DNA of 64,000 nt. It comes from Corythucha ciliata. Taxonomy: Eukaryota; Arthropoda; Insecta; Hemiptera; Tingidae. The notes beneath the pieces were generated by a model. That model did not search any database, was not told the origin of the DNA, and was given only the letters and a program-made list of their open reading frames with translations. Where the stretch lies: contig CM075942.1 in assembly GCA_038030265.1 (NCBI GenBank), forward strand, positions 12,420,029 to 12,484,028, read 5' to 3'. Positions 1 to 10,478 of the stretch are shown here, piece by piece; position 1 is the first letter of the stretch; each line of letters opens with the position of its first letter. Position numbers and translations under genes: made by a program.

Positions 1-360
1 CATCATCACCGCCGCGCTCTCGTCGTCGACTTTGCTCTCCGAGCCTCTACGTCCGCGGAATCTCTGAGCTCTAGGTCCCGGTCCCCCCCCCCTTCCGAAC
101 ATTACGGGTATCACTCTCCACCTCACATTTTACCTGTAAAACTCCCCGCCGCCAAGCGGTCCACACCGGTAATGTGTCAGTTTTGACCAGCCGGCACGGC
201 TGACGGGGAGTGGGGTGGAGAAGATAACCAGGACCTGCACGTGTCGGGTCACTTCCCGGCCGCTCAGTCAAGCATTCCCGGTACTGCGCCCTAAAGGGCG
301 TTCCACCGGGGCGGGAAGAAGGCACAATCCTGTTTGGGGGTCAGGACAGGACTTCTCGGT
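1..360. other. CpG-rich segment of unknown nature
   Basis: GC-rich start of the window with a minus-strand frame of 84 codons (71-325) that resembles no family I know. A run of C and many CpGs contrast with the AT-rich array that follows. It could be a transposon fragment or the edge of a gene lying to the left; nothing decides. Confidence 0.3.
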
Positions 361-1290
361 GAATTAATCCCTCTCATTAGCAATTTTTCATTATTTTAGC
401 CACAAATTAGCATTTTTCCTTATTTTAGCCGATTTTTCTTCATTTCTACTTTGAATTACAAATGTCTCAATGTTCTCCGCTATCAGCGCTTTGCCTGAAT
501 TTTACCCACTAATTAGCGCTTTTTCCCCATTTTAACCGCAATTTATCGATTTTTCCACACTTCATTGCTGCTTCCCAATTTCATGTGTGAATTATCGATT
601 TTTATCAATTTTAGCCGCGAATAAGGGACTTATCTTAATTTTTGTCGTGAAATCATGTTTTCCATTATTTTAGCCGCTGTATTGAGCACTTTTTACCAAT
701 TTTATCCGTGAATTAGCGCATTTTCTTAATTTCAGCGACTGATTAGAGATTTTTTTCACTTTGAGCCATGAATTAGCGGGGTTTTTAATTGAGCTCACAA
801 AGAAGCGAATTTACTCGGCGAATTCGCGTTTTTTCTACATTTTAGCGCTTTGGTCTCAATTTTTTTATGGATATTTCTCAATTTTAGCCACGAATTGGCG
901 TTTCGTAATTCTAGCCGCGGATTACTACTTCTTCTCAAACTCTATCCGCGATTTTAGTAATATTTTCCTAAATTTTAGCCGCGAAGTATCGTTTTACCAC
1001 ATGACGTGAATTGACTATTTCTGCCAATTTTAGCCGTGATTTAGCGCTTTTTTTCAATTCTATCCGTTATAATCAATGATTTTTCTTCATTTCAGCCGTG
1101 AATTAGCCATTTTTATCAATTTTATCCCCGAATTATCATCGTTCTCAATTTTGGTTCTGGAGTTTACATCTAGAAACCTTGAATCAGCACTTTTAACAAT
1201 TTTGGCCACGAATATAAGCACTTTTCAACATTTTAGCCACGTATACTTGCCTCAAAGAACAGCACAGTAGGGCGCCTTCTCAGTTTTAGT
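361..1290 (+). repeat. Family A tandem array, forward
   Basis: Degenerate units of roughly 30-45 bp built on GCGAATTAGCG, a T-rich stretch and TCTCAATTTTAGCC, repeated over 20 times with strong divergence. Small ORFs in it are chance products of the period. Confidence 0.8.
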
Positions 1291-1890
1291 CGCCTAAGGA
1301 TTTCCAAACAACGGAGATCAGCGTGTTTTCTACGAGTTTGCTGCGAAATCGTCTCCAGGAGGCCCATATTTTCAACTAATGTATTTAGATTTTTATCCTT
1401 GGGAAATATTCAAATCAAATGAGCTTCTTAGGGCACTTTTTTTTTCGTTCGCCATATTATCATGCCATAGGACCCGGTGCCCCTGGCCGGTCGCCCGGCT
1501 CGCCCCCCTTTAAAGCCGGCACTCAAATTTTTCTGAGCGGATTGAGATCATTAGGCGACTAGTGCCTACGTTGTTTCATGAAAGCATGAAACTGGAAATA
1601 AGGCACCACGATCACGAGTTTAGTTATTGTTTGCTATGGTTGTGTTTGCCTGTGAGTGAGATTGTGTGATTTAAAGTTCATATAAAGTGGGCCGCAAAAA
1701 GTTGAGTAAAAATACAATATTATTAATATTATCAGTTTTTAAGCCATAATACTGAATTATGGCTTAAAAATAAAAAATAAAAAAAATAAAAAAAAATTAA
1801 CCATAATACAAGAAGAAAAAAGCCAAAACCCTAAAAATATAACATTTATCAAAAATACAATAATTTAAAGCATGCTCAAACTTGTAGACA
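1291..1890. other. Mixed DNA with transposon-like GC block and a perfect hairpin
   Basis: Around 1465-1525 a GC-rich block (GGCCGGTCGCCCGGCTCGCC, then CCCCCTTTAAAGCCGG) looks like the eroded end of a DNA transposon, but I found no partner end or target duplication. A perfect 15-bp stem with loop ACTGA lies at 1736-1770. The remainder is A-rich. Confidence 0.4.
1736..1770. repeat. Perfect 15-bp inverted repeat
   Basis: TTTTTAAGCCATAAT (1736-1750) and its exact complement (1756-1770) are separated by ACTGA. It is too short and too perfect for a pre-miRNA; it may be a folded transposon end or a cruciform-forming sequence. Confidence 0.75.
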
Positions 1891-2440
1891 TAGGAGCCTA
1901 CATCGTCTGTCCTTCCTCGTTGTGGTTCGTCAAAAACGGACCGGTTTTGGCTGCTCGCCATTTGGTTTCAGTTGTGAAACCAAACCGCGACCGTTTCAAC
2001 CGCAGACTTTTAGCTATATTAGCCCGACGTTTGAGCTGACATTAAGGACGAAGCCGTTGGATTGCTCCTCACTGGGAGCGGAATTGCCACTGGCACTATG
2101 ATCCCCGCCACCGGCTTTAAAAGCCAGACACGGCAAAACCGAGTCCTGCAGGACCCGACTCACTAGAACCGATAAAAACGGTCGTGAGGGCGAAACGCGG
2201 GCATCGGCTCCGTACTTCGTCTCAATTGCCAAGCTGATGATATTAGCATCAATTAGCTGGAAGTCTGAGGTCGAAACAAAGACAGGATCGCACCCTTGGT
2301 GATGTACCCCCACCCACCCACTCAAGGCAGGAAGTGGCAAAGGTGGCCAGCGGCCCGCCCTCTTCAACTCGACTTTATTCCAAATGAGCTACACTTGGAA
2401 ACTTTCAATTCACCCCTTCAAAACTGTCTGAATTGGGCTT
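1891..2440 (-). other. Unidentified block with a 117-codon minus-strand frame
   Basis: Compositionally balanced DNA between arrays. The minus-strand frame 2014-2367 contains GCDPVFVSTSDFQLIDANII, which looks more protein-like than its neighbours, but I cannot assign it to a family. It may be a fragment of a transposon protein. No splice sites or partner exons are evident. Confidence 0.25.
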
Positions 2441-2880
2441 AAGAAAACGCGAATAATCTTGAAATTCCGCCCGAAAAACACATTTCCAACAATATAAATT
2501 ATTACTTGCAAAGTCGCATCACGGCTGGGACTGACAAAAGGTCTAATTTGCCGCTAAAATTGAAGAAAAAAAAAAAAACGCTCAATCACAGCTCCAATTG
2601 AGGAAAATCGCTAATTCACTGCTGAAATTGAGGGAAAACGCTCATTCGCAGCTAAATTTTGAAGAAATATCCGTAAAATTACATAATTTGCAGCTAAATA
2701 TCAGCGAAATTGCAAGTTTTATTTTCTTCTTCTTTCTTCAAAACGTGGAGCCCGGGCTATCCTCTCACGACATTAGCCCTGGAAGAAAATCCACAAAATT
2801 GAAACATTTTCGTAAAATCAGGAACTTCCTGTCTGATATTCACGATATTGCACGTTTAACGTCTTATTCGCGAATTTGAA
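2441..2880 (-). repeat. Family A tandem array, reverse orientation
   Basis: Units such as GCTGAAATTGAGGAAAACGC followed by TCATTCGCAGCT are the reverse complement of family A. Confidence 0.75.
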
Positions 2881-3770
2881 GGATTCGGCGATTTTATTTT
2901 ATTTTTATTTTTTTTGTGGCCATGGATGCCGGGCCCTGACTTTGTTCAAAAGCCTGGCAAGTGTAGCCACAAAATTCCGTCTCTCGGAGCAAAAAACTGT
3001 GAAATTACAAGTTTGAAAGCCTACATATCCGCTCAATTGCTAGTTTTCGGTACTTTTAAGTTAAGTACCAGAATAAGTAGTTTTCGGTCTTTATTTAATC
3101 CAAATTTCAAGTTGCTAGTCGTACATCTCGCGAATTTGAAAGTTTCGAGGATTTTTTTTTTTTAGTGACCGCAGAGCCACGCAATATTCACCAGACTGCA
3201 AGTTTGGGGTCTCAGTCACGTTCGGGGTCTTATAATTTTATGACAATTGCAATCTTCGGGGCTAAAATATCTGTGAAAATAAAAGTTTGCAATTGTTTTT
3301 TGTGGGCTCTGACCTCGGGCTGCCGGCCAAGACGGACGGCGCGTGCCATCATCTTAGGTTGACAAGACCCCCTTCTATCTCATGACAAAATTTCAATATT
3401 TGGACTTCAACAGTAGCTGAAAATTCGTGAAATTACGAGTTTCGCGTCTTTCAGTGCAATTGCGAGTTTCAACCATTTTTATACCTCAGTGTTCTTCCTG
3501 AAAAAGGAAGTTGTGGTGTTTTCTGATAGTGGGTGTGGACCCTGCGGGCTAACCGGCCCCGACTGTGCCAATAACCTGAAGAATAGCCGTGTAAACTGCA
3601 AGATTTAGAGATTAATATGTGTGAACTGGCAATTTCGGGTCCATTGAGCGAAATTACAAGTTGAATTTCCGCGATATTGAAAGTTTCGTGTCATAATTTA
3701 AGCAGAATTGCAAGTTCAGAGTCTTAAAGCAAAATTACAAGTTTTGGGGCATTTTTCGTAGTGGTGGATC
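2881..3770 (-). repeat. Family C array, reverse orientation
   Basis: Repeats of the type AAAATTACAAGTTTTGGGG and GCGAAATTGCAAGTTT. A segment at about 3495-3590, including GGCCCCGACTGTGCCAATA, matches in reverse complement a segment at 43720-43815, so both belong to one longer interspersed repeat. Confidence 0.7.
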
Positions 3771-6700
3771 CGACATGCTAGCGGTGAGGAGGTGGAGGGG
3801 GGTTGAACCCACAATAATGAGAAAGAGAAAGGCGAAAGTTCAACTCAAAATACTATCATTAACGGAAAAATTACCAGTTTTCTGCTCAAACAACAATATT
3901 TTGGGGCTGAACGAACTATTTGTGGGAATAATGTTTAAATTAGTATGTAATGTGTAAATTTCGACCGAATTCATCGATACCTATTTTGTTGTGATCTGAC
4001 TATTCAGCCGATTTAGAGGCAAGGAACCGATCAAATCCCAGGTAACTATCTCTGGCCTATATACCTTTTGTTTTGAAATGAAATTTCCCTCGTTTTCAGA
4101 CATGAAACTGAATATTCGGGCTATTGGGTCTCTATTACGTCACAAATCATGTCTTTGCGCCCACGGTAGTCACAAAGTTACGTACCATAGTAATATATTA
4201 TGTACACCACAAAAAGAGCAAAGTAAACCTGGCACCTTATTCAATAAATTGTCGGTTAGGCACAGTGGCACTACCGTCAGGTTTCACACGCTCCAATAAA
4301 TCCTAAGCGTTTTTAATTAAACGATTATAATGATTGAATAAATAAATAAAACTATACCTTGTCCAGGTGGAATCGTCTCCCCTCTAGGTACTTCGTATCA
4401 CCTACGCTAGTCTAACTACAACTGAAAGTGAACCCTTTTCGTTTTTTCTGCCAAAAAAAAAGTGCGAGTGACTTACCTGTAATCAACCCCTTTTTTAGAT
4501 TCTTTGAAAAAGAAAAGTAAGTACTCCCCCACCTTTTACTAAAAGCTCTGAACTCATTGAATTTTTCAAGGACTTTCAACAAAAATGACAGGGTGATAGG
4601 GGGGGGGGGGAGTTCTTTCAACCCTTTTTTTCTTCATACAGGGACTTAGCGTTATTTATGAGTTGACAGCAAAAACTAATTCTTGAAGGAAGCTTGGCGG
4701 TCAATGGCGGTGCACTTTGCAAGAATGTCGAACTAAATTAAATTCCCGTCTTTTTATGGTTTCTCACGGTCTTTAGAGGGAAATGTTAACGTTATTTTTT
4801 TTTTTGCGCGCAAATAGTGTTATTTTATTCATCGCGTCGTTAGTTATAAAAATCAAGGGAACTCTTCCGGCGCAGCTCCGCAGAGTTTTCCGTGTTTATT
4901 TCATTCATTTTGTCGCGATTCCCTCGCGCTCATTTTAGGATTTTTTTTTTTTTTTTTTTTTTGTCTCTCACTCACTCTTTGTCTATTTACGATGAGCACA
5001 TGTATAGGCAGGGGCCAGGGTGGGGAGGGGTACATTCTCTGGAGGTTTCTAGTGCGAGAAGAGTTTTTACGACCTTTTTTTTTTTACGACCGACCGACCC
5101 GTGTGTATGTGTGTGTTCGGTGCGTGCTCCTGCGAGGTATCGACTGGACGGGAGAAGGCGGGTTTTAAGTCGTTTGAGGCGGTGAAAACAAGAAAACAAA
5201 AAAAAAAACAAAAAAAAAAAAGAGTTGAGGTCAGTTGACGTTGACCGCGACGAATAGTTAAGTTAATTCGTGGGAGGCGACAAGAGGTCCTGGAATATTT
5301 GGCGGGAATATCCAGTAGGTCCTTTTAAGGATGCGCGCCTCAGGATGTGGCTTGTGGAACTTTTCGTCTGAAGTCAATTCCGCTAGATTGGGACTCGCCT
5401 TTCGTCCTTTCACTTCTTCTTCAAGCTCCCCTCCCCCCTGCAGTGGTCCTCCGGTTATGTCGTCAGAAGTTCACCCAACACACCACTGGCGGGGCTACGC
5501 CTTCCCCTTTACACCACTTTATTGACAGACTGAAAAGAAAATTTATTTTAAAACGACTTTTTAAAATTATGTGAGAATTACTTTTTAGAAGACTGTCCGT
5601 TTATTTTTGAAACCGCATCGACAAGGATACATAATATACCTGGGAATTGTAAGCGCGCAGGTATTTTTCGTCTTTCGTGACCAATCCATAAGGACCTCTC
5701 ACACACTCTTTCTCTATCTTCCCTCAGGTCAATCTTTTTCTTCTCGTTAGGGCTGTCCTAATGGCGCCCTGGAACAAATTGTGTGAAGCCGAAAAAGAAA
5801 CTTATTAAAAATTCAACGTAAATCAACCCCCTCCCCCTCCATTAAACCCCATAACTTTCTCAACAACTCAGGCATGTCACGAGACGAGATTTAATGAACA
5901 GCCGGGGTTAACTTCATGCAAAGAGGAGTAATTACCCTGGAGGACGGGCCGGGGGAATTAACTTTACTCGGAAATACTATAGTTTAAGAAAGTTTTCAGA
6001 CGACCTAAATGGTGGCCCCCATCTTGTGCTTTAGTAATTAATCCTGAAAACTAAGATTTATACTGAACTAGTTCGAAGGATTGTGATAAAGGGACGGGGG
6101 TTGACAGAGGGTGAGTGGGACATTAAAGTCGGGGGGGCTCATTTCGGTTTTAAGTCTTGGCAAAGGGGCGATGAATGTCGAAAGAGAGAACGTTTGTGGG
6201 AATGCCCTCGGAGTATTATAGCGTTGGAGTTGTGGACGGTGTAGGGGGGGGGGTCTTAACCAGTTTATGGCATCTTTTATGGATACTTAAGTCATACAAG
6301 AAGACAAGGATGGTTCTTAAGGGTGCAGGGAAGAGCCATGGCAAATGTTACAACAGGTTGACTTCCGGTTGGGCCTTCTGTCGCAACGTGAGGTCGTGAT
6401 TATTTTATTGCGATTTATAAACTCATTAACGTTCATGCGTTCTGTTGTATTTAATTGACGCACAAGAAAAAAACAAAGACTTTTAAAAGTTTTAGTGATT
6501 CACGGCCCTGTTAAGTTGATAGTTTTAAGACTGTGCTGGTGGGAAGACTGTGGGAGGGGGGGGGGCTTATAAAAATTTCCTCAAAAGGTTCTTTGGTACA
6601 GAATAGCCCATTAAAAGAATCAAAGGTGTCATTTACGAGCCAGTAGCCACCATTTAAACCCTAAATAAATAAAAAAGGAAATATTTACGGTTCAATTATA

Positions 6701-9100
6701 CACCTATTAAGCTTCCTCTCAAATGTATGACGTAATACGTATCATATCCTCTCCCCCCCACCATCAACCATTGTTGTACAAGCTGCAGTCTCTCGTTCTC
6801 TTATAAACTGGATGGCATTGACCAGTACGTACACCATCAAACCGGGGCCTGAGATCCCCCTCCCCCACCCTTAAACATTTCTCTAATTCCAGAGCCGGTT
6901 GTTGTTAAGGAAAATGAGCCCTGAAGCCCCATTTCCCAAAACGTGCGGGGCTCACTTTTCATGAAAGTAGGAGGTAACAAGTAATTCGCCTTCAGGAAAG
7001 GGGATAAAAGGGGGGAAAAGGCGAGCATCAAAGTTATGTTTATTATGCCGTAGCGCCTTTTTCGAGAGGATCCCTTCCCCCCTTCCCATCACCACCATCA
7101 CATCATCCACTTTCAGAGTCCTTCCCCTCGCCTAGTCACACGGTTGTCGGTGGCGGGGGGGGGGGTTCCCATTTTCCCCAGAAAACTCTCAAGTCGACTG
7201 TCGGCAAGGACTCCTCCTTTTTTTCCCTTCTTTCTTTTCGTAAACTTCTGAAACGCAAACTCCTGGAACTCCCGCTTTTCTTCCCCTCCCCCCCCCCCGG
7301 GTTCACCCGTGTTTCCCGGAACGCCCTGACACTGTCTTTACTAACCGTTTCAGAAACATCCTCCAAATTTATATTGATTCCCCCTTTCCCCTCTCCTTGT
7401 AAAAACCCTCGCTCCTCCCATCATCCCCCGATCCCCCGCGCTCTTCAAGGGCTTTGCACCGTACTAAAAGCCCTTCCAAATATCGATGACTTGGCTATTC
7501 CACCTACCCATCCCATTCCAATCCCCTCCCCCACTCGTCGAGCACTCCAAATAGCACTATTCTCCTTATTGTTGTTGATTAGGGTTGTGGTGGAGGGAAC
7601 GAGGAGCTGATAAAAAAATGGTACCTATAGAGAAGCAAAGAAAAATTATTTCCTCCACTTAAAATATATATATGTTAAGCGTTTCTTTGTATTCCAACGT
7701 CTTTGCCTCATTACCGGAGGAAAAATAGAGTTAACACCTGGCTCAGGTGGAATTTCTAGGACATGCCCCCTCCCACCACCAATTAGTGTCCTTTTAGGGT
7801 AATTTGTGTACAAGGGTGTTAATAGAACAGAATGGGTTATTTCCTTCCGGTTTTATTTCCAAAAATAATTCATTCTTTTAAGGTAATGCCTTGCAACCTT
7901 TATTTTTATTTTTATTTTATTTTTAAAAAAAAAGAAACAAACAATTGCAAATCAACAACGTTTTGTTCAAATGAAGAGACATTAGAGCCGCGGGTTGTCC
8001 TATACGAGGTATACCTGGCCTTCAAGACAAGCGAAAATTAACTACGAGTGATACCCACCCTTCAAGACCTGCCAGTCGTGACCTTATTGAAAAGGTTTGT
8101 GTATTGGGGGGGGGGGGGATTCTTGTGCTTGCTAGATTTTGCCGTGCAGTTCACGCTTTAATGTAGATTTTTGAATGTATATTAAAAGGGTTGGACTGTG
8201 TGAGGAGGAGTCGAACTAAAAGCCAAATTCAAGCCTGTTCTCTTCTCCTCAAATTGTTTGGGTGAAAAATTGGTGGCGTGGACTACGAAACACGCGTTCT
8301 CTGGTAGTGAATAACGGTGGTGGGAGGGAATTAAACTTGGTAGCTGAAGAGGTCAATAATTTGGACTTTTACGGGAAAAATTGCCCACGTTTTAAACTTG
8401 TTTATTGAAAAAATTTCAGGAGGGACCGAATCGCTTTAAGACTTGTTTGCCGATTCAGTCGCTCTTAAATTGGTTGAAACTGTATAAATAATCGTCAATT
8501 GTCTTTTGTTTGTTTTTTTTTTCAGGTAGGCACGCGGTTTCAGGCGTTTATTTACTACAATTCGTGGTGGAGAGTGTGAAGAAAATAGTAAGTTGCATAT
8601 AGGTTAAGCGGGTGTATTTTTGCATTCGTCGTTCGTGTCGCTTAGCATGTTTAGATTATTAAATTAAGTATCCGGTATTTGTTACGTGTGTTTTAAAGGG
8701 GCGGCAAATGGTTTGTGATAGGCCAGGGGTGGGAGGGAGAGTTAAAGGTACATGAGAATATTCATGAGGGAATGTGAGTTGTGTGGTGGAATGGGTTGTG
8801 GAGGGGGGCTAGAAAAAATAGGGAAGGCGTGGAAGAATGGTCGGGTTTATCTGGGTAGGAATTGGTGGTGAAGAGGAGGGAATTCTATGCTTTCTCCAAA
8901 GGTCGTTAAAAGGAGCTTTATGTGCAGCTAACAGGGGATATATACATTTAAGTGCTTTCCATTGGGCCCATCCACCGACCAAGAAGCCTTCCAAGTTGTG
9001 CGAGCTCAAGGTAGTCCCCTGTTGGGAAGGCGCGAAACTCGGTGCTCACCGCTAGCCTTTTTTGTGTAGCGATATGAGGGGGGGGGGCTATGTTAGCGCG
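3771..9100. other. Single-copy DNA upstream of abd-A
   Basis: 5.3 kb without recognisable repeat arrays or coding potential. It has many mononucleotide runs, for example T at 4940-4961 and G or C runs of 9 or more near 4602, 6247, 6556, 7157, 7293 and 8107. A CpG-richer, pyrimidine-tract stretch spans about 4860-5320. The region probably holds abd-A promoter and upstream regulatory DNA, but no element can be assigned. The splice-like site near 8520 is listed separately. Confidence 0.5.
8505..8532 (+). promoter_or_regulatory. Possible 3' splice site or recursive splice point
   Basis: A T-rich tract (TTTTGTTTG and ten T) is followed directly by CAG|GTAGGC, so a good acceptor abuts a plausible donor. 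It could be the acceptor of a 5' UTR exon leading to the abd-A start codon, or a zero-length-exon recursive splice point of the kind known in long Hox introns. It matters only if transcription begins further upstream. Confidence 0.3.
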
Positions 9101-9500
9101 ATTTTAACGAGCTGTATCGATTAACATTAGAACGAGGCGAGGCTTCGAGGGTCATGACACTAGGTGGCAGCGGTGCCAGGGGTGGGCGGCCATTGCCGAT
9201 GAGTGGGAGAGCCGACGCGTTGGATTGGCTCGATGACGGAGGCGCCCCTCGTGGAGGGGGCCGATACCTCGACACGCCGTCCACACAACAACCCTCGGCT
9301 TTTCGACGACTCCTCTCAAGGGTCATAAACGAGTCCCCGCGCACCCCGAAACACGAGAAAAACGTTCGTTTTTTTCCCCCCTCGTCGTGTGTGTGCGTGT
9401 GGTTCGAGAGCGCGGTTATCAGTTTTGGCCGTTTTTCGCGAGCGCCGGCTCATCTTGAAGCGATCCTCCCGTGTTTAACGCGCGATGGTGTGAAAGCGCG
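9101..9500 (+). promoter_or_regulatory. GC-rich leader just upstream of the abd-A start codon
   Basis: A CpG-rich block clearly unlike the AT-rich flanks, probably proximal promoter and/or 5' UTR. It holds GGCGGCCATTGCC near 9186, which contains the GCCAT core bound by Pho/YY1-type proteins, and an initiator-like TCAGTT at 9419. I found no TATA box at a convincing distance and no DPE in register, so the transcription start is not placed. An upstream reading frame from ATG 9154 ends at TGA 9502-9504, overlapping the abd-A ATG as ATGA, and a two-codon frame ATGGTGTGA starts at 9485. Confidence 0.5.
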
Positions 9501-10107
9501 ATGAGCAAGTTTATTATAGATAGTATGCTCCCCAAGTACCATCAGCAGTACCATCATCAGCTGTTAAATCCGGTCATTTCGAGCGCGAGTGACAGCCCCG
9601 CGGTTAACTACAGTAGCTCGGCAACAAACAATTCAAGTTCCTCGTCATCCTCGCCACCACCCTCACTCGTCTCATCCGCCTCCAGGATGTACCCCTACGT
9701 CGCCGCACACCATCATCACGGACAACAGGCCGGCCTCGCCGCCTTCGCCGCCGGCGCCACACCAGGCAGTATGGGCGCTTTCAGTTCACCCGGGTCAGCA
9801 CTCGCCGCCGCCGTTGTTGACGCCGCCGCCGCCGCCGGTGACAAATCCTGTAGGTACACAGGCAGTGTTCCCACCCCAGAGTCCATGGTCAACTATTCCC
9901 TGCACCATCAAAATTCAACTTCCGCCTCTGTATCGGCAGCCTCGGCGTCGATGGCCGCTGCCGCACAGTTCTACCATCAGGCGGCGGCCGCCTCAGCCGC
10001 CGACCCGTTGTCATCGTGCACGACACAGGTCGCCTCGGCGGCCGCGGCCGCCGCTGCGAGTCAACCCATGCCGGACATACCTCGTTACCCCTGGATGTCA
10101 ATCACAG
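9501..10107 (+). CDS. abd-A: abd-A coding exon 1 (residues 1-202)
   Basis: First coding exon of the Hox transcription factor abdominal-A, a nuclear DNA-binding protein that specifies abdominal segments together with the cofactors Extradenticle and Homothorax. It starts with MSKFIIDSMLPKYHQQ, the N-terminal block of many non-drosophilid arthropod abd-A proteins. M63 (MYPYV, codon at 9687) matches the point where the shorter Drosophila protein begins. Then follow Ser-, His- and Ala-rich stretches, a DKSCRYT segment, a Gln/Phe/Tyr-His segment (AQFYHQ) and the hexapeptide YPWM at residues 196-199, which contacts Extradenticle. The start at 9501 is fixed by an in-frame TGA at 9456 with no ATG between. 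The exon ends after the first base of codon 203, at ACAG|GTACCC (donor GT at 10108). It is more GC- and CpG-rich than the surrounding DNA, so other frames stay open by chance. Confidence 0.96.
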
Positions 10108-10445
10108 GTACCCTGCAAAACTAATTTAATTCACAAGGGTGTCCCCCCCTTTTTTTTCATTCTTAATTTTATTTTATCTCCGCTATGTGGGCCCACTCCT
10201 TCTAAATAGCCCAATTTATTTGAAATGAACAATTTTCATGAGCTTTTAATTATCACGAGCGGGTCCTTTAAATAAATAGGATGCGATAAAGCATTTTATT
10301 ATACCAGTATTGGTGATAACAATAACTTTTAACGACCCTTCGCAGTGTCACTACATAATTAAAACGATAAGGGTACAAAGGGACATCCTTGACACTACTT
10401 TTATGGTTAACTATTTCAATTTTTAATAATTTAATAATTTTACAG
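10108..10445 (+). other. abd-A intron 1 (338 bp)
   Basis: Lies between donor GTACCC at 10108 and acceptor TTTTACAG ending at 10445. It is AT-rich with a T run near 10149 and an AATAATTTAATAATTT stretch before the acceptor. If it were retained, the protein would end five residues after T202 (G-T-L-Q-N-stop). Confidence 0.93.
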
Positions 10446-10478
10446 ATTGGATGAGTCCCTTTGACAGAGTTGTATGTG
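10446..10478 (+). CDS. abd-A: abd-A micro-exon (33 nt, residues 203-213)
   Basis: Very short exon between a TTTTACAG acceptor and a perfect GTAAGT donor (GT at 10479-10480). Joined to exon 1 it reads D-W-M-S-P-F-D-R-V-V-C, completing the TDWM motif (residues 202-205), a second tryptophan motif known from insect abd-A, and matching the Drosophila linker that ends in PFERVVCG. Both flanking introns are phase 1 and the length is 11 codons, so skipping would keep the frame. It is too short to show up as an ORF and was found by looking for the missing linker. Confidence 0.95.

Noticed and set aside
1736..1770. iab-4/iab-8 miRNA hairpin
   Set aside because: Stem too short and perfect, and the conserved mature sequence is absent; I saw no iab-4 hairpin in the window.
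5231..5265. Initiator plus DPE promoter (TCAGTTG with AGTTA)
   Set aside because: The DPE-like word is one base out of the required register.
9687..9689. M63 (MYPYV) as the start codon
   Set aside because: It matches the Drosophila start, but the upstream MSKF...DSMLPKYHQQ block is conserved in other arthropod abd-A proteins, so 9501 is preferred.
9589..10209. 206-codon + frame overlapping exon 1
   Set aside because: Pro/Arg-rich shadow of the GC-rich abd-A reading frame; runs on into the intron.
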